A stretch of 52,518 bases of DNA from an uncultured Lachnospiraceae bacterium (GTDB taxonomy: Bacteria; Bacillota; Clostridia; Lachnospirales; Lachnospiraceae). The stretch is taken from contig UQAW01000020.1 of NCBI GenBank assembly GCA_900539175.1, forward strand, positions 1 to 52,518. Direction: 5' to 3'. Positions 1 to 7,006 of the stretch are shown piece by piece. The translations under genes and the position numbers were made by a program. The first letter of the stretch is position 1, and each line of letters opens with the position of its first letter. The notes under the pieces are model-generated. The model saw only the letters and a program-made list of their open reading frames with translations. It ran no database searches and had not been told where the DNA came from.

Positions 1-63
1 AAAAACTTTGGAAGAAAGAAGCTGTGAGGAAAGCTATTTATTCCCTCGACTAACATGAGATAA

Positions 64-141
64 TATGCCGAAAAAACTTAATTATGCCGTATAACTTGTA
101 AATGTTTTCGTTTTTTTGGGCATATTCTTTTCTTCGGCATA
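64..141. repeat. Inverted repeat TATGCCGAA / TTCGGCATA
   Basis: TATGCCGAA at 64-72 is matched by its reverse complement TTCGGCATA at 133-141, and a related direct copy (TATGCCGTA) lies at about 83-91. Paired copies like this near transposase debris could be ends or recombination sites of a mobile element. I cannot assign them to a named element, so this is a structural observation only. Confidence 0.4.
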
Positions 142-149
142 GTCATAGT

Positions 150-167
150 TATACCGAATTCGGTATA
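150..167. repeat. Perfect 18-bp palindrome
   Basis: The sequence TATACCGAATTCGGTATA is fully self-complementary. It sits at the upstream edge of the IS3-type transposase relic, where similarity to the transposase fades, so it may mark a junction between pieces of mobile DNA. It could also be an operator-like dyad, but no intact gene follows that it could control. Confidence 0.5.
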
Positions 168-448
168 GCTGTGATCAGGGAGCGTAATACATTTCCAGGG
201 CATTCACAGAATTTTGCGAATCCGTAAACGTGACGCAGAGCATGAGTAAAGCCGGATAGCCATATGACAATGCGCCGATAGAACGTTATTTTAACATGTT
301 GAAAAATGAGGGCATCAACCTGTATGAATATCATACAGAAGAGCAGCTTTATCAGGCAGTTGAGAAATTTGCATACGTTTATTACAAACATGTGTGTCCA
401 CACTGATATAACGGATACCGAACACCATATCAGGCACGGATTGCGTGA
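161..448 (+). pseudogene. IS3-family transposase (OrfB) C-terminal relic
   Basis: One plus-strand frame reads, with stops shown as breaks, CDQGA/YISRAFTEFCE, then VTQSMSKAG/PYDNAPIERYF, then NMLKNEGINLYEYHTEEQL and YNGYRTPYQAR. This is the C-terminal half of the rve-type integrase core of IS3-family OrfB: the DQG motif, PYDNAP-ERYF around the last catalytic glutamate, and the R(P)H-YN-RTP tail. In-frame stops occur at 185-187 (replacing Q), 257-259 (replacing Y), 404-406 and finally 446-448. No OrfA or N-terminal half is visible upstream. The gene is dead, with base substitutions rather than frameshifts as the main damage. The assignment to IS3 is firm; the subgroup is not resolved. Confidence 0.8.
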
Positions 449-641
449 TGGCTACTGTAGCATCAAACTGCAGTATTTGATTGCTTAAGCGCCATAAATC
501 GGAGATGACGGATTCGATTAGGGGCATAGCCGCTTTAGCGGTGCCGGACACCCTTGATGGAATCCGGCTGATCCGATAGAATTCCGGCAACAATCCAAGA
601 TTTTTTAGCTATAAGTGTTACAAAAAAGCTTGACCACAACA
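449..641. other. Spacer between two transposase relics, nothing recognised
   Basis: The stretch has no ribosome binding site followed by a plausible reading frame. A minus-strand open frame runs through it (about 315-593), but its product resembles nothing I know and it overlaps the IS3 relic antisense. It is probably eroded mobile-element flank. Confidence 0.4.
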
Positions 642-851
642 GTAAACAGGGATCCATTATTTACCAGTAGATTGCACGCAGACATCCTTGCAGTTCCTTT
701 CGGGTAGCCAGTATAACAAATTTTTCAGACCTTTCGTGTAGGTTGAAAAACGGTGGCACTCATAAGTGGTCACATCTTTTGGATTAGTAGAGGTAATGCA
801 AGCCACTACAAAAGTCTTATGGACATCAAAACTACAACAGATTTTATACAC
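642..851 (-). pseudogene. IS110-family transposase N-terminal relic
   Basis: Reading leftward from a GTG at 851, the frame gives MYKICCSFDVHKTFVVACI, later HRFSTYTKGLKNLL and CKDVCVQSTGK, a stop (TAA at 659-657), then WIPVY. This is the start of an IS110-type DEDD transposase: FDVHK carries the first catalytic Asp, and STGK-(Y)-WIPVY is the usual continuation with Tyr mutated to a stop. Similarity ends after WIPVY, so more than three quarters of the protein (normally about 400 residues) is missing, including the C-terminal transposase_20 domain. It is non-functional and lies opposite in orientation to the neighbouring IS3 relic. Confidence 0.8.
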
Positions 852-1181
852 GATTTTAAGACATAGGGACTCTTTTTAGAAGCGCAAAGGTTCACTTAAA
901 ATTATAGGGAGAGTCGGAATTGACTGAACGCCTAAGCCATAAACGAGATTGTTTATACAAAGATAAGATTACATGCTTGGTGTTACACTCATTTGTGCTT
1001 GAAAAGGTGAATTACACATATAAATATTCGATCTCCGGTAAGCTGGATAGCCCACTCACCTCCCCGTGATTTGTAGTTTACCGAGTTCCCTACAAGAAGC
1101 ATTATATAGAAAAAATAAGCTTAGGCAAGCCATTTTCATAACGTTTTGTGCCTGGGCGAAACGAAAGGAATGAATATAAAT
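852..1181. other. Non-coding stretch upstream of the proB region
   Basis: I see no supported gene, tRNA or riboswitch in these 330 bases. The left part would be upstream flank of the IS110 relic. AT-rich stretches around 999-1027 and 1103-1108 contain TTGAAA- and TATATA-like hexamers, but at poor spacing, so no promoter is called. No T-box-like motif that could regulate proline genes was seen. Confidence 0.4.
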
Positions 1182-1514
1182 ATGAAAAAATTATCTTATG
1201 GTATCGCCTGGATTTGTGTTGTACTGTTGATCTGTATGGCATATTACGGGAGTTATGAATTAGGCGAAAGAAGTCAACAGAAGCGGGCGCAGGAAGAAAC
1301 CAGAGTGGTAACTGGCGATGGTGAAAATGAATACGTGTTAAAAGAAAAAAACGGTGTGGTACAAGTTTATCAGTCGGACGGAGAAACCTTGTTTGAATCT
1401 ACGGGGATTCCCATGTCTACCCTTCCCCTTGAGATGCAGCAGGAGATTTTAAGCGGAAAGAATATTGAAAGCAGTGCGGCTTTGTACAGCTTTCTCGAAA
1501 ATTATTCCAGTTAG
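1182..1514 (+). CDS. Membrane-anchored BofC-like small protein
   Basis: The product is 110 residues long: a lysine-rich start (MKK), one hydrophobic segment at about residues 5-22, then a soluble extracytoplasmic part. The C-terminal half (YVLKEKNGVVQVYQSDG ... LYSFLENYSS) has the shape of the BofC C-terminal domain found in many short anchored clostridial proteins: a strand pair with NG-V-V, then helices ending in LENY. BofC in Bacillus modulates forespore signalling protease activity, but a bare C-terminal domain gives no specific function. I chose ATG 1182 because AAAGGA at 1164-1169 lies 12 bases upstream and the anchor then begins properly. ATG 1170 has no spacing from that site. The gene precedes proB by 65 bases. 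Confidence 0.6.
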   Translation: MKKLSYGIAWICVVLLICMAYYGSYELGERSQQKRAQEETRVVTGDGENEYVLKEKNGVVQVYQSDGETLFESTGIPMSTLPLEMQQEILSGKNIESSAALYSFLENYSS

Positions 1515-1579
1515 AACTTGCATAGATGGATACTCCGGTGATAGAATAGACGGTAATTAAGAGAAAGCAGGTAACAAAA

Positions 1580-2431
1580 GTGAATATTCGTGACAGACTG
1601 AAAGAGAAAAAGCGTATTGTAATTAAGATCGGGTCTTCTTCCCTGACACAGCCGGAGACGGGACGTCTTGATTTGATAAAGTTGGAAATCCTGGTTCGGG
1701 AAATCAGTAATCTTCGGAATCAGGGAAAAGAAGTGGTTCTCGTTTCTTCGGGAGCCATTATGGTAGGCAGAAATGCCCTTGGATTTAAAGAACGTCCCCA
1801 GAGACTGGCAGAAAAACAGGCATGTGCATCGGTGGGACAGGCACGGCTTATGATGATCTACCAGAAGTTATTTATGGAGTACAATCAGATTGCAAGTCAG
1901 GTACTGATGACGAAGAATACGATGGTGGATGATCTGAACAGAATGAATGCCAAGAATACGTTCAATGAACTGTTAGCCATGGGGGTCATTCCCATTGTCA
2001 ATGAAAATGATACCATTGCCACGTATGAAATTGAATTTGGAGATAATGATACGCTTTCAGCGGTGGTTGCAGCGCTGATCAAGGCTGACTTATTGATTCT
2101 TTTGTCTGATATTGACGGACTTTTTACGGATGATCCGCATAACAATCCGGATGCCTCATTCATTGATGTTGTAGAGTCTTTGGATGACCACCTTCTGGCG
2201 ATGGGGAAAGGTTCTACCGGAAGCAATGTGGGTACCGGAGGGATGGCGACAAAATTGTCAGCGGCAAAAGTGGCAACCGCTGCAGGTGCAGATATGGTAA
2301 TTGCCAACGGCGCTGATTTCCATATCATACATAAAATTATGCAGGGGAGAAATCATGGTACCCTTTTTCTGTCAAATCAGAAGGATGAGTTCTATCTGAT
2401 TGATTATCTGGATAAGTTGAAATATCAATAG
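1580..2431 (+). CDS. proB: Glutamate 5-kinase, short form
   Basis: This enzyme phosphorylates L-glutamate to gamma-glutamyl phosphate, the first step of proline synthesis, in the cytoplasm. The 283-residue product is a single amino-acid-kinase domain: VIKIGSSSLT at the N-terminus binds phosphate, then VSSGAIMVGR, the substrate loop NENDTI, and LLSDIDGLFTDDP, with the nucleotide lysine region GTGGMATKLSAA. The C-terminal PUA domain of the roughly 370-residue enterobacterial enzyme is absent; such PUA-less forms are known in Firmicutes. The start is GTG 1580 behind AGCAGG. proA lies 844 bases downstream with two small genes between, so the pathway is split but probably co-transcribed. Confidence 0.95.
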   Translation: MNIRDRLKEKKRIVIKIGSSSLTQPETGRLDLIKLEILVREISNLRNQGKEVVLVSSGAIMVGRNALGFKERPQRLAEKQACASVGQARLMMIYQKLFMEYNQIASQVLMTKNTMVDDLNRMNAKNTFNELLAMGVIPIVNENDTIATYEIEFGDNDTLSAVVAALIKADLLILLSDIDGLFTDDPHNNPDASFIDVVESLDDHLLAMGKGSTGSNVGTGGMATKLSAAKVATAAGADMVIANGADFHIIHKIMQGRNHGTLFLSNQKDEFYLIDYLDKLKYQ

Positions 2432-2517
2432 AAGATCAGAAAAAGGCAGGCGATTGCGATTCCCGGAGAGTTTTGCAACCGCTTCAGTAAATGCATAAAG
2501 GAGAGGAGAGAAGAGAG

Positions 2518-2730
2518 ATGAATATTGATCGTATCAATGAACTGGCAAGAAAAGCGAAGATGGAAGGACTGACTTTGGAGGAAAAAGAAGAACAGCAGAA
2601 GCTTCGGAAGGAGTATATTGAGGCAGTCAAGATGAATCTTCGTTCACAACTGGACAACATTGATGTTCAGGAAAAGGATGGCTCCATAACCAACCTGGGA
2701 GAAAAGTATGGAAAGCAAACAAGACATTAG
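2518..2730 (+). CDS. DUF896 (YnzC-type) small protein
   Basis: This 70-residue protein begins MNIDRINELARKAK, followed by GLTLEEKEEQ-KLRKEYIEA and LRSQLDNI, the signature of the DUF896 family: two charged helices forming a hairpin. B. subtilis YnzC/YneJ-type members are cytoplasmic and of unclear role. ATG 2518 is preceded by a very strong GGAGAGGAGAG stretch, so the in-frame ATG at 2491 that precedes that site is not the start. Its end overlaps the next gene by 23 bases, which suggests translational coupling. Confidence 0.85.
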   Translation: MNIDRINELARKAKMEGLTLEEKEEQQKLRKEYIEAVKMNLRSQLDNIDVQEKDGSITNLGEKYGKQTRH

Positions 2731-3259
2731 GAAAAAAATATTTGCACTGCGGAAAGAAGTATCCGAAGATGAGCTTTTGGAAGCAAGCAGAAAGATCTTG
2801 AAGCAGGTTACAACTTTGAAAGTCTGGAAAGAAGTCTCCTGGATTTATGCTTATATGGATTTTAAGAAAGAAGTTATGACACGGGAGCTTATAGAACTGG
2901 CATGGAAGCAGGGAAAGCAGGTAGCGGTTCCGAGGGTGCAGGGGAAGGATATGACTTATTATGTCATAACGGATTTCGCACAATGTGAACCCGGGTATTT
3001 CGGAATACCGGAGCCGATGACAGGTCTGCCGGAGGCGAAAGCCGAAGATGCCTTTCTGATTGTTCCCGGAGTAGCATTTGACCGGGAACGTCACAGAGTC
3101 GGATATGGTCAGGGATTTTATGACAGGTATTTGAGTATACATAGAGAACACATAACAGCAGCAGTTGCATGTGAGTGGCAGCTTGTGGAACAGGCGCCTT
3201 ATGAAGAGACAGATATTTTGCCCGAATATCTGATCACAGACTGCAGAATTTATCACTAG
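2708..3259 (+). CDS. 5-formyltetrahydrofolate cyclo-ligase
   Basis: The enzyme converts 5-formyl-THF to 5,10-methenyl-THF at the expense of ATP, recycling a folate storage form that inhibits other folate enzymes. The 183-residue length is typical. Diagnostic parts are the basic N-terminus KQDIRKKIFALRKEVS (ATP phosphate contacts), FGIPEP in the middle, FLIVPGVAFDRERHRVGYGQGFYDRYL near residues 115-142 (the Mg-ATP and folate-binding loop), and a C-terminal TDCRIY. The start ATG lies inside the end of the DUF896 gene. Wedged between proB and proA, it has no known metabolic link to proline. Confidence 0.9.
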   Translation: MESKQDIRKKIFALRKEVSEDELLEASRKILKQVTTLKVWKEVSWIYAYMDFKKEVMTRELIELAWKQGKQVAVPRVQGKDMTYYVITDFAQCEPGYFGIPEPMTGLPEAKAEDAFLIVPGVAFDRERHRVGYGQGFYDRYLSIHREHITAAVACEWQLVEQAPYEETDILPEYLITDCRIYH

Positions 3260-3275
3260 AGAGGATGGTATAACA

Positions 3276-4520
3276 GTGAATCTGGAAAAGATTGGACAGA
3301 ATGCGAAGACTGCCGAACCGATTTTACGGAATCTGGCAACTTCGAAGAAGAATGAAGTTTTAGCAGCTTGTGCGGATGCGCTGATTCAGGACGCAGATGC
3401 CATATTGGAAGCGAATGAACTGGATATGCAGCGTGGAAGAGAAAACAATATGCCTCTGCCGCTGCAGGATCGTCTGAAATTGACGAAAGGCAGAATTGAA
3501 GCTATGGCAGAAGGACTGCGTCAATTGGTGGAACTGGAAGATCCGGTGGGAGAAGTTTTGGGCATGAAGAAACGTCCCAATGGTCTTCTGATCGGTCAAA
3601 AGAGGGTGCCCCTTGGCGTAATCGGCATTATTTATGAAGCGAGGCCAAATGTCACGGCAGATGCCTTTGGCCTTTGTTTTAAGACCGGCAATGTGGTGAT
3701 CTTAAAGGGCGGAAGCGATGCCCTTCATTCGAATCAGGCGATTGTTCACACGCTGCGCAGTACATTGAACGTTCATCAGATTCCGGAAGATGCGATTCAG
3801 TTGATTGCGGATACATCCCGGGAGACGACAACGGAGTTTATGAAGATGAATCAATATGTGGACGTTCTGATTCCGAGAGGGGGTGCGGGTCTGATTCGTT
3901 CTGTGGTTATGAACAGTACGATTCCTGTTATTGAGACGGGGACCGGAAACTGTCACATCTATGTGGATGAGACTGCAGACCTGAATATGGCATGTGACAT
4001 TATCGTCAATGCAAAGACACAGAGAGTCGGGGTATGTAATGCCTGTGAATCCCTGGTGGTGCACGAAGAGGTGAAAGAAGAACTGCTCCCGGTATTGTCC
4101 CGGAAACTGAAAGAACATCAGGTGGAGATGCGTGCGGACAGAGAGGCGCTTCCTTTTGTAGAAGGCGGTACTTTAGCAGGTGAGGAAGACTGGGGACAGG
4201 AATATCTGGACTACATCATTTCCATAAAAACCGTGAAAAATATCGGAGAAGCAATCGCTCATATCAATCGTTATAATACGAAGCATTCCGAGGCAATCAT
4301 CACCCGGGATTATGATCATGCACAGAAATTTCTGGATGAAGTGGATGCCGCGGCGGTCTATGTAAATGCTTCCACCCGGTTTACCGATGGCTTTGAGTTT
4401 GGTTACGGTGCGGAGATCGGAATCAGTACCCAGAAACTTCATGCGAGAGGTCCGATGGGGCTTTTGGCACTCACAACCACTAAATACATTATTTACGGAA
4501 ATGGACAGGTTCGTCCATAA
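3276..4520 (+). CDS. proA: Gamma-glutamyl phosphate reductase
   Basis: This NADPH-dependent enzyme reduces gamma-glutamyl phosphate to glutamate 5-semialdehyde, the second step of proline synthesis. The 414-residue protein is a complete aldehyde-dehydrogenase fold: IGIIYEARPNVTADAFGLC, VILKGGSDAL, the active-site segment RVGVCNACESLVV with the catalytic Cys at about residue 254, and the closing GFEFGYGAEIGISTQKLHARGPMGLLALTT. GTG 3276 is used, 16 bases after the previous stop. ProA and ProB act in sequence on an unstable acyl phosphate and usually associate. Confidence 0.96.
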   Translation: MNLEKIGQNAKTAEPILRNLATSKKNEVLAACADALIQDADAILEANELDMQRGRENNMPLPLQDRLKLTKGRIEAMAEGLRQLVELEDPVGEVLGMKKRPNGLLIGQKRVPLGVIGIIYEARPNVTADAFGLCFKTGNVVILKGGSDALHSNQAIVHTLRSTLNVHQIPEDAIQLIADTSRETTTEFMKMNQYVDVLIPRGGAGLIRSVVMNSTIPVIETGTGNCHIYVDETADLNMACDIIVNAKTQRVGVCNACESLVVHEEVKEELLPVLSRKLKEHQVEMRADREALPFVEGGTLAGEEDWGQEYLDYIISIKTVKNIGEAIAHINRYNTKHSEAIITRDYDHAQKFLDEVDAAAVYVNASTRFTDGFEFGYGAEIGISTQKLHARGPMGLLALTTTKYIIYGNGQVRP

Positions 4521-4534
4521 ATTTAAGTTTTTTT
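4501..4534 (+). terminator. Possible weak terminator at the proA end
   Basis: ATGGAC (4501-4506) and GTCCAT (4513-4518) form a 6-bp hairpin embedded in the last proA codons. A run of seven T lies at 4528-4534. The gap between stem and T run is about ten bases, more than in a standard intrinsic terminator, so it may only be partly effective. Confidence 0.3.
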
Positions 4535-4599
4535 GTCATAAAGCGCTGATTTGCAACATAGGATAGTACAAAATGCATTAGGAGGTATTTGGAACAACT

Positions 4600-5487
4600 A
4601 TGATTGCTTTAAATCAGCGCTATTCTTATCAGGATATCTTTGCTTCCATGCAGATTCTGTCAGAAAAATTCCCCGAATTTACAATTTGCAGAATCATCGG
4701 TCAGTCTCACGATGACCGGCAGATTCCCATGATGCGGGTTGGGCTTGGTATGGAGACCTTGATCTGTACGGCAGGTGTTCACGGCAGGGAAAGCATCAAT
4801 CCGGTACTTTTGCTGCGGATGATGGAAGAGTATTGTACGGCTTACAAGGAGTATGACAGGATTGATGGGATTGAGGTATTTCCGCTTTTGAACCGGTATT
4901 CCATCTGCTTTGTGCCTCTTGTGAATCCGGATGGCTATGAAATTGCTCTGCATGGTTACGGGATTATCCAGAACCCGTTGCTCCGTCGGATGTGCCGCAG
5001 ACGGAATATCAATTATCAGGATTGGAAGTACAATGCCAGAGGTGTGGATATCAACCGGAATTTTCCCTGCAAGTCTTATATTCAGCAGCAGCTTCAGGAG
5101 TATCCGGCAAGTGAGCAGGAGACACAGACCTTGATGCGTCTGTTTCAGGATTATGAGACACTGGCCTATCTGGATTTTCATTCCAGAGGAAATGTCATCT
5201 ATTATTACCGTCAGGCTATGCCCTATACATACAATATACGCTGCCGTCATCTGGCAAAAAATCTTCAGAAGGCGTCCGGTTATGCACTGGGAAAAAAGGA
5301 AGAAGAATTCATGTCCAGTTTAAACGGCGGTAATTCGGTGCATTTTTATTCCGAAACCATCGGAAAACCGGCGATTACGATCGAGACGGTGGAGGATGAT
5401 GCCTCGTTTCCGCTGTCCACTGCATACCAGAATGATGCGTATCAGCGTGTGCACACCTTACCGTTGATTCTGCTTCAGGAATTATAA
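4600..5487 (+). CDS. M14-family zinc carboxypeptidase
   Basis: A 295-residue metallopeptidase with the M14 set of residues: H61 and E64 in GVHGRES, NARGVDINRNF at 145-155 (substrate carboxylate contacts), the third zinc ligand H194 in LDFHS, and the probable catalytic glutamate E262 in ITIETVEDD. Bacterial relatives of this size include gamma-D-glutamyl-(L)-diamino-acid peptidases acting on murein peptides. There is no signal peptide, LysM or other wall-binding domain, so it would act in the cytoplasm, perhaps on recycled muropeptides or other peptides. The ribosome site AGGAGG is at about 4581-4586. The exact substrate is not determinable here. Confidence 0.85.
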   Translation: MIALNQRYSYQDIFASMQILSEKFPEFTICRIIGQSHDDRQIPMMRVGLGMETLICTAGVHGRESINPVLLLRMMEEYCTAYKEYDRIDGIEVFPLLNRYSICFVPLVNPDGYEIALHGYGIIQNPLLRRMCRRRNINYQDWKYNARGVDINRNFPCKSYIQQQLQEYPASEQETQTLMRLFQDYETLAYLDFHSRGNVIYYYRQAMPYTYNIRCRHLAKNLQKASGYALGKKEEEFMSSLNGGNSVHFYSETIGKPAITIETVEDDASFPLSTAYQNDAYQRVHTLPLILLQEL

Positions 5488-5523
5488 TACGCTTTTTGAA
5501 GCCGGTTCTCTGTGATTTTGTCC

Positions 5524-5552
5524 TTGCAATCCCTTGTTTGGGTTGGTATAAT
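5524..5552 (+). promoter_or_regulatory. SigmaA promoter for the miaB-mutS-mutL-miaA operon
   Basis: TTGCAA (5524-5529), a 17-base spacer and TATAAT (5547-5552), with an extended -10 TG at 5544-5545. Transcription would begin near 5559, only about ten bases before the miaB ATG at 5569. This also rules out the longer in-frame start at 5512. Confidence 0.8.
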
Positions 5553-5568
5553 CACTTGTGGTGATGAA

Positions 5569-7005
5569 ATGAAGGAAAAGATATTAGAGAGAATCAATCA
5601 GGCACCTGAGACGGAGCCTGAAAGACAATATTATTTTATGGAACTGGCGAAAGAGCTAGTGGAAGAGAAAAAAGAGGCGGCAGGGCGGAAGCTTACATTT
5701 GCCGTTGTGACATTCGGTTGTCAGATGAATGCCAGAGATTCCGAGAAACTGGAAGGAATTCTGGAACGTGTGGGGTATGAAAAGTCTGAAGAAGAACAGG
5801 CGGACTTTGTGATCTATAATACCTGTACGGTCCGGGAAAATGCAAACTTGCGGGTCTATGGAAGGCTCGGCAATCTGAACCGGATCAAAAAGAAAAATCC
5901 ACATATGATGATCGGGCTTTGCGGATGTATGATGCAGGAACCCCATGTGGTGGAGAAGCTGAAAAAAAGCTATCGGTTTGTGAATCTGGTTTTTGGTACC
6001 CATAATATCTATAAGTTTGCGGAATTGCTGGTACAGGCGATTGTACAGGACTCTATGGTTATCGATATCTGGAAGGATACGGATAAGATTGTGGAGAACC
6101 TGCCGGTAGATCGGAAGTACTCCTTTAAGTCTGGCGTCAATATTATGTTTGGATGCAACAATTTCTGCAGTTACTGTATCGTTCCTTATGTCAGAGGACG
6201 CGAACGAAGCAGAAATCCAAGGGATATCATCCGGGAAATTGAGCTGTTGGTTGCTGATGGTGTGGTAGAGGTTATGCTTTTGGGGCAGAATGTAAATTCT
6301 TATGGAAAGAATCTGGAAGAACCAGTCACATTTGCACAGCTTCTGGAGGAGATTGTAAAGATTGAAGGATTGGAAAGGGTTCGTTTTATGACCTCCCATC
6401 CAAAGGATCTGTCTGAGGAACTGATTGCAGTGATGGGAAAATACCCGAAGATCTGTAATCATCTTCATCTGCCCCTTCAATCGGGAAGTACAAAGATTTT
6501 AAAGGATATGAACCGCAGATATACAAAGGAGCAGTATCTGGATCTGGTAGAGCGCATCCGCAGGGCTGTTCCGGATATTTCTCTTACAACGGATATTATT
6601 GTGGGATTTCCGGGTGAGACGGAGGAAGATTTTGAGGAGACGCTGGATGTCGTGCGCAAAGTCCGATATGACAGTGCATTTACTTTTATTTACTCCAAAC
6701 GTTCCGGCACACCGGCAGCGGTTATGGAAAATCAGGTTTCGGAAGAAGTGGTAAAGAACCGTTTTGACCGTCTGCTTCGGGAGGTACAGGAAATTTCTGC
6801 CGAGGAGGCTGGAAGACTGACCGGCACGGTGCAGGAAGTGCTGGTGGAGGGCATGAATGATCATGATCCATCGCTGGTTACGGGACGGATGAAGAACAAT
6901 TTACTGGTACATTTTCCAGGAGATCAAACCATGATAGGCACTTTGCAAAATGTCTTTCTGGACACCTGTAAAGGTTTTTATTATATGGGAACGGAGAGTA
7001 AATAA
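5569..7005 (+). CDS. miaB: tRNA-2-methylthio-N6-dimethylallyladenosine synthase
   Basis: This radical-SAM methylthiotransferase adds the 2-methylthio group to i6A37 of tRNAs reading UNN codons. The 478-residue protein has three parts. The UPF0004 domain holds the auxiliary [4Fe-4S] cysteines C51 (TFGCQMNARDSEK), C86 (YNTCTVRENA) and C120 (CGCMMQ). The radical SAM core has C196-x3-C200-x2-C203 in MFGCNNFCSYCIVPYVRGRE. The C-terminal TRAM domain follows. ATG 5569 is chosen because the promoter places the transcript start at about 5559. The adjacent miaA makes its substrate modification i6A37, so the two enzymes of one tRNA position flank the mismatch-repair pair. Confidence 0.96.
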   Translation: MKEKILERINQAPETEPERQYYFMELAKELVEEKKEAAGRKLTFAVVTFGCQMNARDSEKLEGILERVGYEKSEEEQADFVIYNTCTVRENANLRVYGRLGNLNRIKKKNPHMMIGLCGCMMQEPHVVEKLKKSYRFVNLVFGTHNIYKFAELLVQAIVQDSMVIDIWKDTDKIVENLPVDRKYSFKSGVNIMFGCNNFCSYCIVPYVRGRERSRNPRDIIREIELLVADGVVEVMLLGQNVNSYGKNLEEPVTFAQLLEEIVKIEGLERVRFMTSHPKDLSEELIAVMGKYPKICNHLHLPLQSGSTKILKDMNRRYTKEQYLDLVERIRRAVPDISLTTDIIVGFPGETEEDFEETLDVVRKVRYDSAFTFIYSKRSGTPAAVMENQVSEEVVKNRFDRLLREVQEISAEEAGRLTGTVQEVLVEGMNDHDPSLVTGRMKNNLLVHFPGDQTMIGTLQNVFLDTCKGFYYMGTESK

Positions 7006-7006
7006 C

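Noticed and set aside
315..593. 92-codon minus-strand open frame across the mobile-element debris
   Set aside because: It lies antisense to the IS3 relic, has no ribosome site, and its product resembles no protein I know.
852..1181. T-box or other riboswitch controlling proB
   Set aside because: No conserved T-box bulge motif, specifier stem or antiterminator was found in the leader region.
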